Part shown: positions 34,951 to 47,400 of the stretch, piece by piece
How positions within the stretch are numbered: the stretch's first letter is position 1
Layout: each line of letters starts with the position of its first letter
Assembly: GCF_000499845.2 (NCBI RefSeq)
Contig: NC_023750.2
Coordinates: forward strand, 2,991,913 to 3,055,912
Length of the DNA: 64,000 bases
Origin: Phaseolus vulgaris
Taxonomy: Eukaryota; Streptophyta; Magnoliopsida; Fabales; Fabaceae
Reading direction: 5' to 3'
Made by a program: the position numbers and the translations under genes
The notes under the pieces: model-generated
What the model was told of the DNA's origin: nothing
The model's database searches: none
What the model saw: only the letters and a program-made list of their open reading frames with translations

Positions 34951-34959
34951 GTAGTAATT

Positions 34960-35580
34960 AAGTGTGTTAAACTAATGATCATGTGGTAGCCATTCTAGGG
35001 GGGTGACATGTGTTCGACCATGCGTTTGAGACCTTAGTCAACTTCAATTATATGAACTTGGCCTGACCCATTTCAACTATATAGTACACTTGCCCTCTAA
35101 ACTCGAAAAATTTAAGTTTTGTAGAGTTTTGTTTTTGCTGTCGTCTATGTGTTGGTATCACTCTTGACTTTGAAAGGTTTGCGAGATTGTTTATGTCGAG
35201 GCAATTTTGGTCAGTTATGTCGTAATATCATTTACAGTAGGTGATTTTGGCTACCCATCAACCCCTCAGGCTCGAGGCGTCTAGTCCTGTAGAATCTAGA
35301 AACTTCTTTTCTTTGGGGGAGACGATGATGTGATGCCACTTCGTGATCCATATCGATGAGATTATCACTGTTAGATGAAAACCGATCTAATGGTTGAGAA
35401 GGGTTGTGATGTTTGGAGTCATTCTCTTCCAATTTTCTATAAATAGGGGGATCTCATTTGTTGGGATCATCCCTTGTTTTATCTATATTTCAAATTGTGG
35501 CTAGGTTTTAAGAGTTTGTCTACTTCCAGGTTATATTCCTCCATGAGCTCATTGAGTTCATCATTTAAAAAGGTAATAGT
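34960..35580 (+). mobile_element. LTR-like segment ahead of a gag-like relic
   Basis: A GC-richer, non-coding stretch with a TATA box (TTCTATAAATAGGGGGATC near 35436-35454) followed by TTGTTGGGATCATCCCTTG, the usual shape of an LTR promoter. Gag-like sequence follows in the same direction. LTR ends and the primer-binding site are not resolved. Confidence 0.45.
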
Positions 35581-35764
35581 GAAGCTAAGATTAGTTTGTC
35601 GGGTTGGTGCCACTGGTAAGGCCACTCAACTGGCCATGGAACAAGTCGAGAGTCAGTTTCCTCTTCAGTCGGGGTATGGATGGGTAGACATGCGAGTCCT
35701 TGACCAATTTTCTCATTATAGGTGGTCGTCCATAATGGCGAGTGTAGCTATGCTGAAGAGAGAG

Positions 35765-35833
35765 GTTGAGGTCGCTCTCGTCTCGGTTGAGGTCGCTCTC
35801 GTCTCGGTTGAGGTTGCTCTCATCTCGGTTGAG
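35765..35833 (+). repeat. 21-base minisatellite
   Basis: Three full units of GTTGAGGTCGCTCTCGTCTC plus G start at 35765, 35786 and 35807, and a partial unit follows. The first two units are identical and the third has two changes. Because 21 is a multiple of three, both strands stay open through the array, which explains long frames there that are probably not genes. Confidence 0.9.
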
Positions 35834-36499
35834 CGTTGTTATGCTATTGACATCATATGACATGGCTAAGAGGGAGCCGAATGTGATTTCTTTTACGTTT
35901 AATCTTGCTTTTTCACTGATCTTCATTTTTGTTTCCTCTTTGATGAGTTCACTATAGGTGTACTCCGAGTTCTTAACGTTGCCCCCACACAACTTCATCC
36001 GAACTTGTGGGTTTTGTTACAAGCCTTTTGACTATTGTGCAACATGTTTAGGTTAAAGTCGACTCCTCAGATCCAATGGGTTGGCTTTCCCTAGTCAATT
36101 AGTTGGGGTTATGTCTTTTTTTTCTTTTACTTCTTCACACATGAATTTTAAGGCTCAATTTTTCAATTTTTTTGTTTAGTCGATGGGTCACAAGTTTTTC
36201 TTTGACAATGGAAAACCTAAGTTTCCTTTCTATTGGACTCGGGACCTTGTCTAATGTCAAAGTTGGCCTAGATTATCCAAGAGTTCCAAAAACCTTGAAG
36301 ATTTTAGGGTCTTAGATCAATTGTCAAGGAAGTTGCCCACTCAAAAGATCCTCGCCCGTTACTTGTCTCCCATCACTAGGTGGATCTCAATGGTATGTAT
36401 ACTTGTTATTGTGGTCGAAGTCAATTTTAACTTCAATGAATTTTTTCATGCTTTTCAAGGGTAATGGCTCAACATGATCTGATTTTAAAGTTTGTGCTT

Positions 36500-37380
36500 A
36501 AGCAACTTTGACAAAAGGTCAGGGGCTGAATGAAGCGCTCGATACTTACGAGGCAAACTCTTCAGTTCCTGTGGTTGATCTTAATCCACCTCCTGTTGTG
36601 GATAGGAAGAAGCATAAAATAAAAGAGAAGAGCTTCGAGTCTTCAAGGTCACTTAAACGATCTTGACCATCAACCTCTAGTACCGATACGAGCTTGACAT
36701 TTGCCTTGCTCGGTGGGCACTTAACATTTTCTAAGGGTGTCAACGTAGCCCTCTCATTGGACGAAAAATAGTTGGTATCTTCAGTCTTGTAGATGAGGTG
36801 GCCTGGACCTTAAAGATGCAGAGTCGTCTGTTATTCTTGATTAAGGTCCTTAGGGTCGAGGCCTCTCAGGCTTCTTATAAGGAGGTGGTCAAATTGAAAC
36901 AAGAGTTAGTCAAGTCTGCAAAGTCATTGCAGGTAGCACTTTAGAGCCACTTCGAACCTACAGGAAAAGATATAAATGGTCAAGTCTGACTGAGATGCTC
37001 TCACCAATAAGTTGTCATGGAAGCCACGATACTCCTCTGTGTAAAAATATTATGTTTCCTTAGAGTGTGTTGAGTAGAAGACGATTGTCGACACGAAGAA
37101 TCTTGAGAAGAGTCTTACATAAATGACTTTTGCTTATGAGGAAGCTTTGACTGCTAAAGCTCTTAAAGTTTTAGGAATATGGCCTTGACATCCATGAAAA
37201 AGGCTTCAACCAGGCCATTCAATAAGTGACTTTCTTTTATAGGGTTCATGTCAGTGAAGGGAAGTTTGACATATCAAAGGACATCCACTAGGGCCATCTT
37301 ATGGCGGTGAACAACATCCCAACGACAAAAGATAACGAGAATGAGCTCGCCACCAACTAACGGGGGGATGTATTTAGTAC
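36500..37380 (+). pseudogene. Gag-like retroelement relic
   Basis: Broken pieces in shifting frames read RKKHKIKEKSFESS, LTFALLGGHLTFSKGVNVAL, NLEKSLTMTFAYEEALTAKA (across a stop) and HEKGFNQ-like sequence. A basic stretch followed by coiled-coil-like residues recalls the gag-like proteins of some plant retroelements. No zinc knuckle, protease or reverse transcriptase is seen. The assignment rests on composition and position after an LTR-like segment and is tentative. Confidence 0.4.
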
Positions 37381-37559
37381 AAACTAACCCTTTTTTATAA
37401 CCCCATAACATTTTTTGTACAAGTGATTGTTGATATTGTATTATTAATGAGATGACTTTGATTTTGATTTTTGGGAATTTCATTTTCCATTTAGCATTCA
37501 GTACATTTTGTGTGTATGATAACTTTACTTGAGCAATCTCATACCATTTCACTTTTGTA

Positions 37560-37990
37560 ATATGCCCATCATACGTTGGCCGAAGGCATCAGGGTTAATG
37601 TTTTGGCTATGTATTGTTATAATCGTTGAAGCATGTCGATTTATGCTGGGCGAGTTGATTTTGGCCAGTGCTTTGCATCATTTTATACAAAACTTTGAAA
37701 CAAGTTGGTTTAGACTAGTCATGCGCATCTTAACTGATGTTTGGCCTTTTGTATCCTAATTGATACAAACCTTGAAGCATGTTGTCTCCCGGTGGTCGTG
37801 AGCATCACGGTGGATGTTTGACCTTTGTACCTTATTTGATGCCAAGCTTAAAGCATGTTGGTTCACGTTGGCCATGAGCATCTCGATTGATACTTGGCCT
37901 TTATATCTTGTTTGATACAAAGTTTAAAGTGTGTTAGTTCACACTGGCTGTGAGCATCTCGGTTGATGCTTTCATGATATATGCATGTTT
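37560..37990 (+). repeat. 76-base tandem repeat array, about five copies
   Basis: Units carrying AAAGCATGTTGGTTCACGTT, then GAGCATCTCGGTTGATG and GGCCTTTGTATCTT, begin near 37630, 37700, 37776, 37852 and 37928. The last three are exactly 76 bases apart. Divergence is greatest in the first units. The array sits at the 3' side of the gag-like relic, and arrays of this kind occur in untranslated parts of large plant LTR elements. Confidence 0.85.
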
Positions 37991-37999
37991 AACTTGAAA

Positions 38000-40380
38000 A
38001 GGAATTTTTATCCAATACCTCATTAAAACCTTCTCAGCAAAAAACTCTTAGGGAAATAAAGGTCTAACGAGGAAAGAGTGAACACTGTCATTTACATAAT
38101 AGTTGATTCACTAAAGTAAAACTTCAAGTGGGTCGCGTTCCACATTATCAATATTTTATCTAGAGCGGTCCTTCCCAACTGGTTGAGAATTTCCGCTCGG
38201 TCTTTCTTGCGTCACTATGCATCCTCCAAACTATATTTGTTTGATGGAACGCATTCAATCTCACCTTATAATTGTACCTTCTAGCTACTCTGACCTTACA
38301 AGCTTAGTCTCTAATCTAAACCTTATCTCGTAATTCACTAATTAGGTCCATGTTGGTTACTAATCTTTCATTGTTCAAGTTGAGGTCGAAAAGTTGCCTT
38401 CTCATTAAAGATTCCTAGATTTCTACTAGGATCATGACATCCGTTCCAGTCTTCATTACTTTAATATCTTCATTTAAGCTTTCCATGTTCAAAATTAGTT
38501 CACAAATTGTCCTTTCAAATCATTAAATCACATGTTAAACGATTCAAGAAAAATAAAAGTTGTAAAAGGCTATTTTTATGATATTTTTGTAAAAATTCTA
38601 TTTTTGGAGAAAATAAAAATCTAATCTAAAAGCATAAAATAGAACAAAAGAAACATTAAATAATTGAAATTAGTTTAGAAAAAGACTGAAAAACTTAGTG
38701 TTATCACTAGTACTCATCTCCCTAGGTAGCATGGCCTTTTGCACCATTTCATGCTAAAAGTGTACACCATACAAGGTAGATAAGTGGGTGAGAGTTGAAA
38801 AACTCTTTGTGTTAGAAAGTTTTAGAAGATAATAAATTTAGTTCTTCATCCAAGAGATCACTGAATGTGACATGTCTTTGAATGAATCTCTTTGGTCAAG
38901 ATCTTTGTGGTAGTTGATGATGAGGCATGAAAGGATCTTCATTTGAAGAGTTCATCTCAACATTATCTTCATATTCTTTAGAGTCTTCTAGATGAACATG
39001 TAAACCCTTAACACCTTTACAAGCTATCTCCAAACAATTTACATTGGACATAATGAAGTTCAAGTATGAATAGAAGATCCCACATGGAGTGTTTCTCTGG
39101 CTTGAAGTCCTCCACGAGTTGTGTAAATGGTGTTTAAATGCACCATTACCAATCTTGACAAGAATAATCAAGATTGTCCTTTTAAGAATAGCCTAGACTT
39201 TTGTTAGGCACAAAGAGTTATCGACTAATATGTAGTCGAGATTATGAAACATGAACAATCACTCTTATCTCAATGGTAGAGTCATGAAAGGGCGTCTTAT
39301 TGTGGCAAAATCTTCTTCATCTTCAGAGGCAAACCCTATCAACACTAAATCATTATCTGCGTCTTCACAAGACATTACAACCTTAATAATTTTATATTCA
39401 GGGAATCGATATGAATGATTTTTATATGTGCATCAATGTCAATCAAGTTAGAATGTTATATGTTTTTATTCATTAAAAATATAGATGAGTGAGAAGGATT
39501 AATCCTAGTCCTAATTTTCTCAATTGAATTATCTTAATCGTTTACTTTGTTCTCATTTAATTTCATCACACAAATTCATGATACCAATACCCTTTCAATC
39601 AAAATTTTGCACATATTTTGATATTTAGTGAATACTTTAATTTGAGATTTTAAAAGAATTATTCCTTGTAGGTTTGATATCTGTCCTTAGGGACAATTTA
39701 TTACTTCTGACTCGGTACACTTGCATAAATAAAGTCATTATTCTATTGTGACAAATTTTGGCAAAATCTTTCTTTATGTTTTTCTAATACTATAATTGGA
39801 TTGTTCATGTGTTGTTGTACTTGGTGATCAAGAGTTGATAAGTTCTATATCCTCTTAAGTGGTAAGAGTTGATAAGGGATAATGACCTATTGGTATCAAG
39901 GGTTGTTACATACCCTCTTGAATTTTTTCAAGAGTTTATTCTTGTATAACTTTATGAAAGTTATTGGAACCAAAATTCTAAGGTTGGATTGTTGAGACTA
40001 GATGTAGGATTAGAGAATTGAACTATATAAATTTCTTTGTGCTTTCCTTTCTTGCTTATCTTGTTTTATTTTTGTTGAACCCAATTCTTAAATCAATTTT
40101 GATTTAACTTATAATTGCATTCTTATTTAAAGTTTGAAAAGTCTTTCAAGAAAGTAAGTTTTTTATAAAAAGTTTTTAAAACCAATTCAGTCCCCCTCTT
40201 ACGTTAATCAAGCCATTCTCTTATTCTAACACAATTATCCAAGACTAGTTATAGGCTTGATGGTTCGATGAGTTCCTTAGGAAAAGAAACCTTTCCCAAC
40301 CCACTGAACTAAATACTTTTTCCAGGTTGTACCCAACATGTTCCAAACTTGAGAAGTTCATAAAATGTCCAAGAATGAAT
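38000..40380. other. Repeat-derived spacer
   Basis: ACCTCATTAAAACCTTCTCAGC near 38010 and AACCAATTCAGTCCCCCTCTT near 40180 resemble leader sequences of plant LTR retroelements. A 91-codon minus frame at 38896-39171 has no known domain. No host gene is seen. Confidence 0.35.
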
Positions 40381-40399
40381 TGAGGTTCTAGATACATTA

Positions 40400-41160
40400 T
40401 CATTGCCTCCCAACAAAAAAAAACGAAAGGTATTTTTTTGTGACATTCTTAGAAGTCATTGAATCTTTGCAGTGAAGGTTTGAATGACTTTGACACACAC
40501 ACGCATGCACACACACACAACTTTTCCGGTTTAAGAGGTCTTTTAGTTTAGAATCATCCATTTGCTTTCCCTTTACCTTCTTTAGAAACCCGCTAGTTAT
40601 AACAACCATGTTACAACTAATGTGATCAGACAATACTCTGACCTTCAAGTTCAAATTTCTGAAATCTTTAATCAAGATCAATTCCTTAACAATAAATGTT
40701 TCCACAGGAGTTTTCCTTTTATTCAATGCATATGCAACCACATTTGTTTTCCTATGATATTACATCAACTAAAAATATAATCTTTTGGAAATCATTTATT
40801 TTCTCCCCCTCATGTTGAACTCCTTATGATCAAACAAATATTTCAAGTTCTTATGATTATTGAATACATTAAAATAAACACAATAGCAATAATGTCTCAA
40901 AATCTTCAAGACTATAATGTCTGCAGCTAATTCGAGATCATGAGTCAGAATAGTTTCTCTCATGCACTTTCAATTGTTGTGAAGCATAGGCACAAACTTA
41001 TTGTCTTGCATCAGAACACACTACAATCTTTAATAGGAAGTATCACAAAAGACTTCAAATAGTTGTCTGAGATCAATGATGGTTAACATAGAGGTACTAG
41101 CTATTATCTGTTTTAGCTCTTCAAAGCTCCTTTCACACTAATTTATCCAAGCGAATGAAC
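40400..41160 (-). pseudogene. Ty3/gypsy pol fragment (RT end, RNase H)
   Basis: On the minus strand, pieces read FEELKQIIASTSMLTIIDLR, QLFEVFCDTS, VLMQDNKFVPMLH, MRETILTHDLELADI and FNVFNNHKNLKYLFDHKEFN, the ordered RT-RNase H motifs of Ty3/gypsy polyproteins. Further on (40741 down to 40530), VAYALNKRKTPVETF and IVKELILI correspond to the linker after the ADALSRK motif. Stops and shifts interrupt it throughout. A CA microsatellite (40496-40519) lies in its 3' part. The element is a relic. Confidence 0.85.
40496..40519. repeat. CA dinucleotide microsatellite
   Basis: An interrupted ACACAC run with a GCATGC break in the middle. Confidence 0.8.
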
Positions 41161-41195
41161 AATTTTTTTGGTATGGTCAAATGAGTTAAATGGGT

Positions 41196-42035
41196 CACTA
41201 CACTAAAAAAAACATTAAATAACAACTAATTTAAAGATAAAAAATTAGTCATTATATTAACTAAATTAGATTTTGTTTTATAAACTAAAAAATTATTAGT
41301 ATATAAAGTAATTTCTATTAGTAATAAAAGTTTACAAAGTACTTTTTAAATTGCTATCTAAAACTAGCTACCAAGATTTTAATTACTAACTACTTTAGAT
41401 TATAAATTAGTCATTAATATAATTAAAGACTAATTTAAAACTTAAAGTAGTTAATAACTAAATCATTAATAACTACCTATGTAGCACAGACACTGACACG
41501 GACACAGACACAAAGATAAGTAAAATCTCTAAAATGTAGGACACGGGGACACGAATCTATATATTATATAATTATGAATTATATAAATTGACAATAAAGA
41601 TTTATGTGCACAAGTATGTTCCAAATTATTTTTTGGAGCAGAAAGATGTTTTTCATGACTGGTTCAAAAGGATTTGTTTCTTATTTTTATAATCATAATA
41701 ACAATTTATACAATAAAATTTGAATTTTTAGAAAATTAATGTATTTTTCCTTTTTAAAATTGTGTTAAAACCATATTAGAATTGTCAGAAATCTAACAAA
41801 TACTTTTTGAATTAGACACTTTATGGATACGTGTCCTACAGGTGTCATACGAGTGTCGATGTCCGACATGAGTATCAAACATCGACACGCCATTTAAGAG
41901 GAGTGTCTGAACTTCATAGATAACTACTATTAAATAGTAATTTAAAAATTATTTTATAAATTTTTATTCATAATAAAAAAATATTTTAATTTATAAAATA
42001 ATATCTATCTTAATTAATATAATACTAGATATTGC
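41196..42035. mobile_element. CACTA-type MITE interrupted by another MITE
   Basis: It starts CACTACACTAAAAAAAACAT and continues with the family's inner motifs (TTTGTTTTATAAACTAAAAA, CTAGCTACCAAGATTTTAA). At 41476 it is split by a different element and resumes at 41920 with TAATTTAAAAATTATTTTAT, the mirror of its left half. Its right terminus is decayed, so the end is approximate. The two halves pair as in the other copies of the family. Confidence 0.7.
41477..41919. mobile_element. hAT- or MULE-like MITE with 8-base target duplication
   Basis: The ends CTATGTAGCACAGACACT and, in reverse complement, CTATGAAGTTCAGACACT match at 14 or 15 of 18 positions. ATAACTAC is repeated directly on both sides (41469-41476 and 41920-41927). 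Many GACAC/GTGTC motifs lie near both ends. An 8-base duplication fits hAT; a ninth position would be needed for Mutator. It has no coding frame. Confidence 0.85.
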
Positions 42036-42039
42036 TGGT

Positions 42040-44100
42040 AAAGTTTTCAAGACATTCTCAAAACGACTTCTACGTAGAAGGACCTACTACTATTCCTTAC
42101 TTACATTGAAGTAACATGTCCTAAGAATGTAATTTTAAACATCCAATGTAAAATCAATTTTATAATTGAAACTAAACTAATAATTTTGTGATTAAACCGA
42201 TAAATAATACAGATTGCAAACACCCTTTATCCTATAAACAATTATTATCTAAATTCATCAAAAAAAATTCACAAGATAACAAACTTTGTAAATTGATTCC
42301 ATGATAAAATTGAGCATAATTAAGAAAAAGGTAGAGTAGAAAAGTATGATATTTTGAATAGTGGAAGTTTCCATAGGAAAGGACAAAAGATATATTATTA
42401 TATTTGATTGTGAATGATTAAAAAATTATGACATCCTTTAGATGACGTGAATTCACCTACTTGCCATGAATGCTCAACCACCATACAACAGTCGCACTCA
42501 ACCTTGCATAATCCAAGCCATTCACAGCTCATACACTCATCACACCCGAACAACTTTGTGCTTCAATTTAATATAAATTACTTCAATAATAACAATAAAC
42601 TTCTTAGATTTTTTTTTTCATAATTTATTAGGGTTTTTTTACCATCTTATTCACACCATTATTCATAGCCAAATAAATAAATAAAATCACTATTACTCAT
42701 ATATTACTTACTTCTTTCTATATCTTGCTTTGCTTCTTTCTATATCTTGCTTTGCTTTTGATAAGTAGTAAATATTTAAGATCTTTCTTTGGTTTAAGAA
42801 TTTAACATATTGTAGTTTCTCAAAGCATATTAAATTTTTTTCATATGTTTATGGAAATATTAAGATGGGAGAAGAAAGAAATTGACTATTCATTTAGAAG
42901 ATAGATAAAAAAGAAGAAAGAAAAGTGAAACTAATAAATTATTTTGTTTTTTCTTTAAAGAAATTTTGGAGATTAACATTGTAATTTGTTAAAGTATTTT
43001 CATAAAATTTTAAACTAATTCAAACAAAATGTAATTAATAGAAAAAAAGGAGCTAATCATTTGGAAGGAGATGAAAAGAGAGATTTTTTTTTATCACATT
43101 CTACTAATTAAAGTATATCTTTGCATGATACACCAATAAAAAGAAAAAGTGTATTTCTTTATAGAGACATAAAAGTTTCATATTAAAATAATATTTTTCT
43201 TTACATTGTTTACAAACCAAATAATTAAATACAATCTTTCTCTCTTTCACTTTTTCCCATCTTTTGTTTCATTTTCATACAACTTTAAAAATATTTTTTT
43301 TTTAATTTCTTGTCTTACTTTTTTTTTACATATTTGTTTCTTACTTTAATTCACCCAATATTAGCTAAATAACCTCCTGATAAATTCAACTACACATAAA
43401 AAAAAATAGAATAGTCCTTAAAATAAAAAAATAAAATTATCCTAAACCTTAGAAATTATAAATTTATGTCACGTTGAGCCTTCTTGCAATAGCTCACATA
43501 TTCAATATTTAATATTTGAAATTTTATAAGAATAATTCTTACAACTTATTTTTGTAAAACCTTCTTATATAATTCAATTTTTATTGTATTATTTATATTT
43601 ATTTCATCTTATGTTTTTCTCTCTTCTCTCTCTCTTAATTAGATTTTTTTACAAATTATGTTTTTTATAGTAATTTTTTCGAATATTTCTTACAATTGCA
43701 AGACTTAAGACATTTTTAAACAAGTTTGCCTATAAAAAATTCTGAAAAGGAGAATAATACAATATAAGATAAACTAATTCATAAAAAATTTCTCATGATT
43801 TTTCAATTTTTTATTTTAAATTGTATATAAAGTAATTTAGGTTTTATGGTAAACATGATACTTCTAGATAAGTTGGTTGAAAATATAATTTATTCACATA
43901 AAAAAAATTTGCTGATTAAGCTGAATCTTGGCTGAATTCAAACACGTGCTTGGTGGTTTATTATAAAGTGATTTGTGAGAAGAGGTTTTGCACTATTCAG
44001 TTCATATTCTAAAGCAATATGTCATATTGTGTATTAATTTAAGCATGAATTTGGAAGTAGTAGAAACAGGAACAGAGGCAAAGTAATTTCATATATTACT
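42040..44100. other. AT-rich spacer upstream of RIN4
   Basis: No gene or clear element is visible. A direct repeat of TTTCTATATCTTGCTTTGCT occurs near 42715 and 42737. Confidence 0.5.
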
Positions 44101-44422
44101 TTGAAAAAATCTTAAAGCTGTGTACGACTTTGCAAAGAGAGAGAGAGAGATTTGAAACAGAAGAAAAACATAGAAATTACAGACACGAAATTAATAGTCA
44201 AACATTACCGGTGGCGCCGGTCAACGGTTGATAAACCTCTCTCTCTAAAGCTCTCTCCTTCTCTCTCTTGCTGGGTCTTTGAATTATGTGGAGGAGCTTA
44301 TTGGGTTCTCTCAATTTTTACCTCTTCTGGGTCTGACCGAAAAGGCTGATTTTTTTTTTTTGTTTTCAGGGAAAGATTTCTGCTTTTCAATTTCTGGGTT
44401 TTCAAGCTTGGTTTAGAAGGAA
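44100..44422 (+). promoter_or_regulatory. Core promoter and 5' leader of RIN4
   Basis: A GA-rich run (GAGAGAGAGAGAG near 44138) is followed by a CT-rich leader (CTCTCTCTCTAAAGCTCTCTCC near 44239), both common around plant transcription starts, before the ATG at 44423. No clear TATA box is seen, so the start site is not fixed. Confidence 0.4.
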
Positions 44423-47400
44423 ATGGCAGTAAGTTTTTTTTTTTTTTCGTTTTGGTATGGTTTGGTTGTGTTTCATGTGTGTTTGTTATTGCTGTGAAAT
44501 TGGTGGAGAAGGGTAAGGGAATCTCAGTCTGGTTTCAATTTCTTACAATTTTATGTTGTGTATCATCCTGTGTTTGGTGGAGTTTTCTTTTTTCTTCACT
44601 GCTTATCTCTTTTGTTCATCTTCTCAAGCTTTGATATGGTTGACCAAACTTAGGGGCTTACTTTTTTTGGTCAACCCTTTGTCTCTCCACACACAAATCA
44701 ACCACTAGCAGCTTCATCTTCCTGCTTCTTGGAGCATGAAGCAATTCAGTCAGGATCTTATTAGAGGTTTTTTTGTTTTAAGCCGGTGGTTTCATAAATC
44801 ATGTTTGTTAACATTTTGACACAGCCTTGCGATTACTGAATGGAGGCTTATTTCAGTTCTGACTTGTTCTTTGTACGGCGTTGATCATGTAACTATACGA
44901 TGAATTTTGCAGTTGGATGTGTTTGAGACTTGTTAGTTTTGGTTGAATCAACATATGACTAATTAAGCAGTTAATTGAATTTTAACTGAGTTTGTTCTTC
45001 TGCCGTGATTCCACGTTTAAGTTATAGAAATAAAGCGTATGAATTGCAGTGTTCACTCTGGAATTTCTTGCATTGGGTTTGTGCTCTTTGTTTTTCTGAC
45101 TTACAAGGGGATATGCACCAGGGTTTTGGTGTCTAAATGTTTACATCAGTAAGAATTACATTTTTTTTTCTGGAGATAAGACCTACAATATTGTATGTTG
45201 AGCATTTAAGTGCAAACAAGAGTTAAAATGTCAGTTCGATGATTGTGAAATGGATAATTATGGGTGCTATGCTTGCCATTAAGTTGACGGTGCTTAAAGG
45301 CTGGTCATAGTTATGGCTAGAAAGTGATTCCATATTAGTGGTTGCTTCCTTCACTAATCCTTATATTGTTCCTTGGTGTTATAGAAGTAGGTGGAAGCGC
45401 TATATAGCTATGAGTAAATGTTTAACTTTTAAAGTTTCACATATCTTTAGAGAAGGGAATAAATGTGTTGATAGTCTTGGTAGCATGGGTGTGGATTTGA
45501 AGCAAGATTTCTCTTGGTATGAAAATACACCTGAACCTGATTGTATTAGTCCTTACTTTTTTATGAACAGGTTTGGATTACTGTGTATAGATTTTTCTGA
45601 TTCCATAGGTTTTGGTTTGGTTCTCCCATGCTTGTTTGTATTCTCTTTTTGTTTCTTTATACCTATCCTCAGAAAACATATGATTGTTGAGGGATGAGGT
45701 GCTAACCTTGTAGTGATGCTATCTTGATGCCTTTTATTTATAAAAAAAGGATGAGTGTGCTGTTGTAAAACTAGTCCTAATTCTTATAATTAATTAATTG
45801 TCACTGCCTAATTGCATTTTGGTTCTTAAATTTAGATTTGAGTGACCAGTTTCTCAAAGATCAGCATGAACTCAATGTACAGTTGGTCTACATGTTATGT
45901 TTATCAAGTGACAGTTTTATTCTGTTACCTTTCATGGACAAGATACACAACAGCTTGTGTCCAATTGTTTTTCTTGATAGTTAAATGGTGCACAGAAATA
46001 GGATAATTTGATAGCTCTTATTAAAATATATCTGAGCAATCTTGATTTTGGTGTGGTATGTTAAAGTGAATACTGATCATATGACTTTTTAAGGGAATTA
46101 AAATATCATTAGTTGTGATTTTTATCGTAGAATACCATAACTTCCCTGCTTGAGGTTATTATAAAAAGACTAAAAAACATTATTCTAAGATTTATATAGA
46201 AAGAGAGGAATGCATTTCAGACATGCATTGACATTGATGAGTGCTAATTTTCCACTTTCAGCTGTGTTCTATAATTTTCATGTTCCGAAGCCCCATGTAG
46301 CATATGCATTAGGAGGGTATCAAGAAAGTTATTAGAAAGCATTCTGGTAACAAGGATGTTTGTGAATAAGTTGTCCTCTGATACATGATGACGTTTCTTG
46401 AGAACTAGGAACTCCTCTTTGATAATAGACATAAGGGCATTCTCCCTGTACATACTTTTATATGACAAGCCACAACACATGTTTGCATAATTTGTGAGTT
46501 CATAAACAGATAAGAGATTACAGTGATAAGGTTTGATGATTTATGAGGAATAAAGCAAATTGAACACCTATATGTACAAGGGAGTTTTCTTTATTTATTA
46601 TCTAATTAGTTTTCCCAACATGTTTCTCATCACAAAGCATTTGGGTTTAGAGTTACTTTTAATGTCTCGATCAGTTCAAGATTTGATGCAAACCCGGTCT
46701 TTCCAAACATTTTGTACTAAAAAGTAAAAAATTGTGTTAATCATGTATTATAATTTGCAGTCAACAATCACTTATTTTGTGTATAGTACACTTATTCAGA
46801 TAACTATGTAGATGTACCCTGACTAGATAAGATTACTACGTACAAAGGTTTGGGAACTTTGGCAAAAAGATTTTGCAATGGCCTCTGTATATTTTTTCAG
46901 CAGAAACACATGAAATCATGTTTGAGCCAAAATGGCTATTCATTAAATCGATAATTACATAAACATTCCTTCATGGGTAGAGGAACAACGTATGGCCTTA
47001 GCATTGGTTTTTTCTAGCGAGCTACACTAATTTACACTCTGTTTGGACAAGGAAAGAAAGAAAAAGATGAAAAAAATAGAAGAGAAAAAAAGTAGATTTT
47101 AAGTTGTCTAGATTAAGAAAAAAAGATAAAAAAAGAAAAGTTGAGTTCTTTCTTTGCTTGTTTGGTTGGATGGAAAAGTGAAAACAAAGTATCTTTACAT
47201 ATAATGACATTTATATCCTTTCTTTTTCATATTTCTAAAAAATATATAATGTATTATACAGAATTGTCATTTCATTTCATTTAATTGGGAGGTGTAGATT
47301 GTTATTGTTAGAGATCCCATACCACTTTAAATATAAGTAGGCACAAACATCATTTTGCAAGCAGGTGCGGTAAGATTGACTTAAACTTAAAGTTCACTTT

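Noticed and set aside
35591..35998. 135-codon minus-strand frame containing NRDESDL repeats
   Set aside because: The repeat comes from the 21-base minisatellite, which stays open by arithmetic; no start context or homology supports a gene.
46244..46480. 78-codon minus-strand frame in RIN4 intron 1
   Set aside because: No recognisable domain, promoter or splice partner; considered chance in intron sequence.
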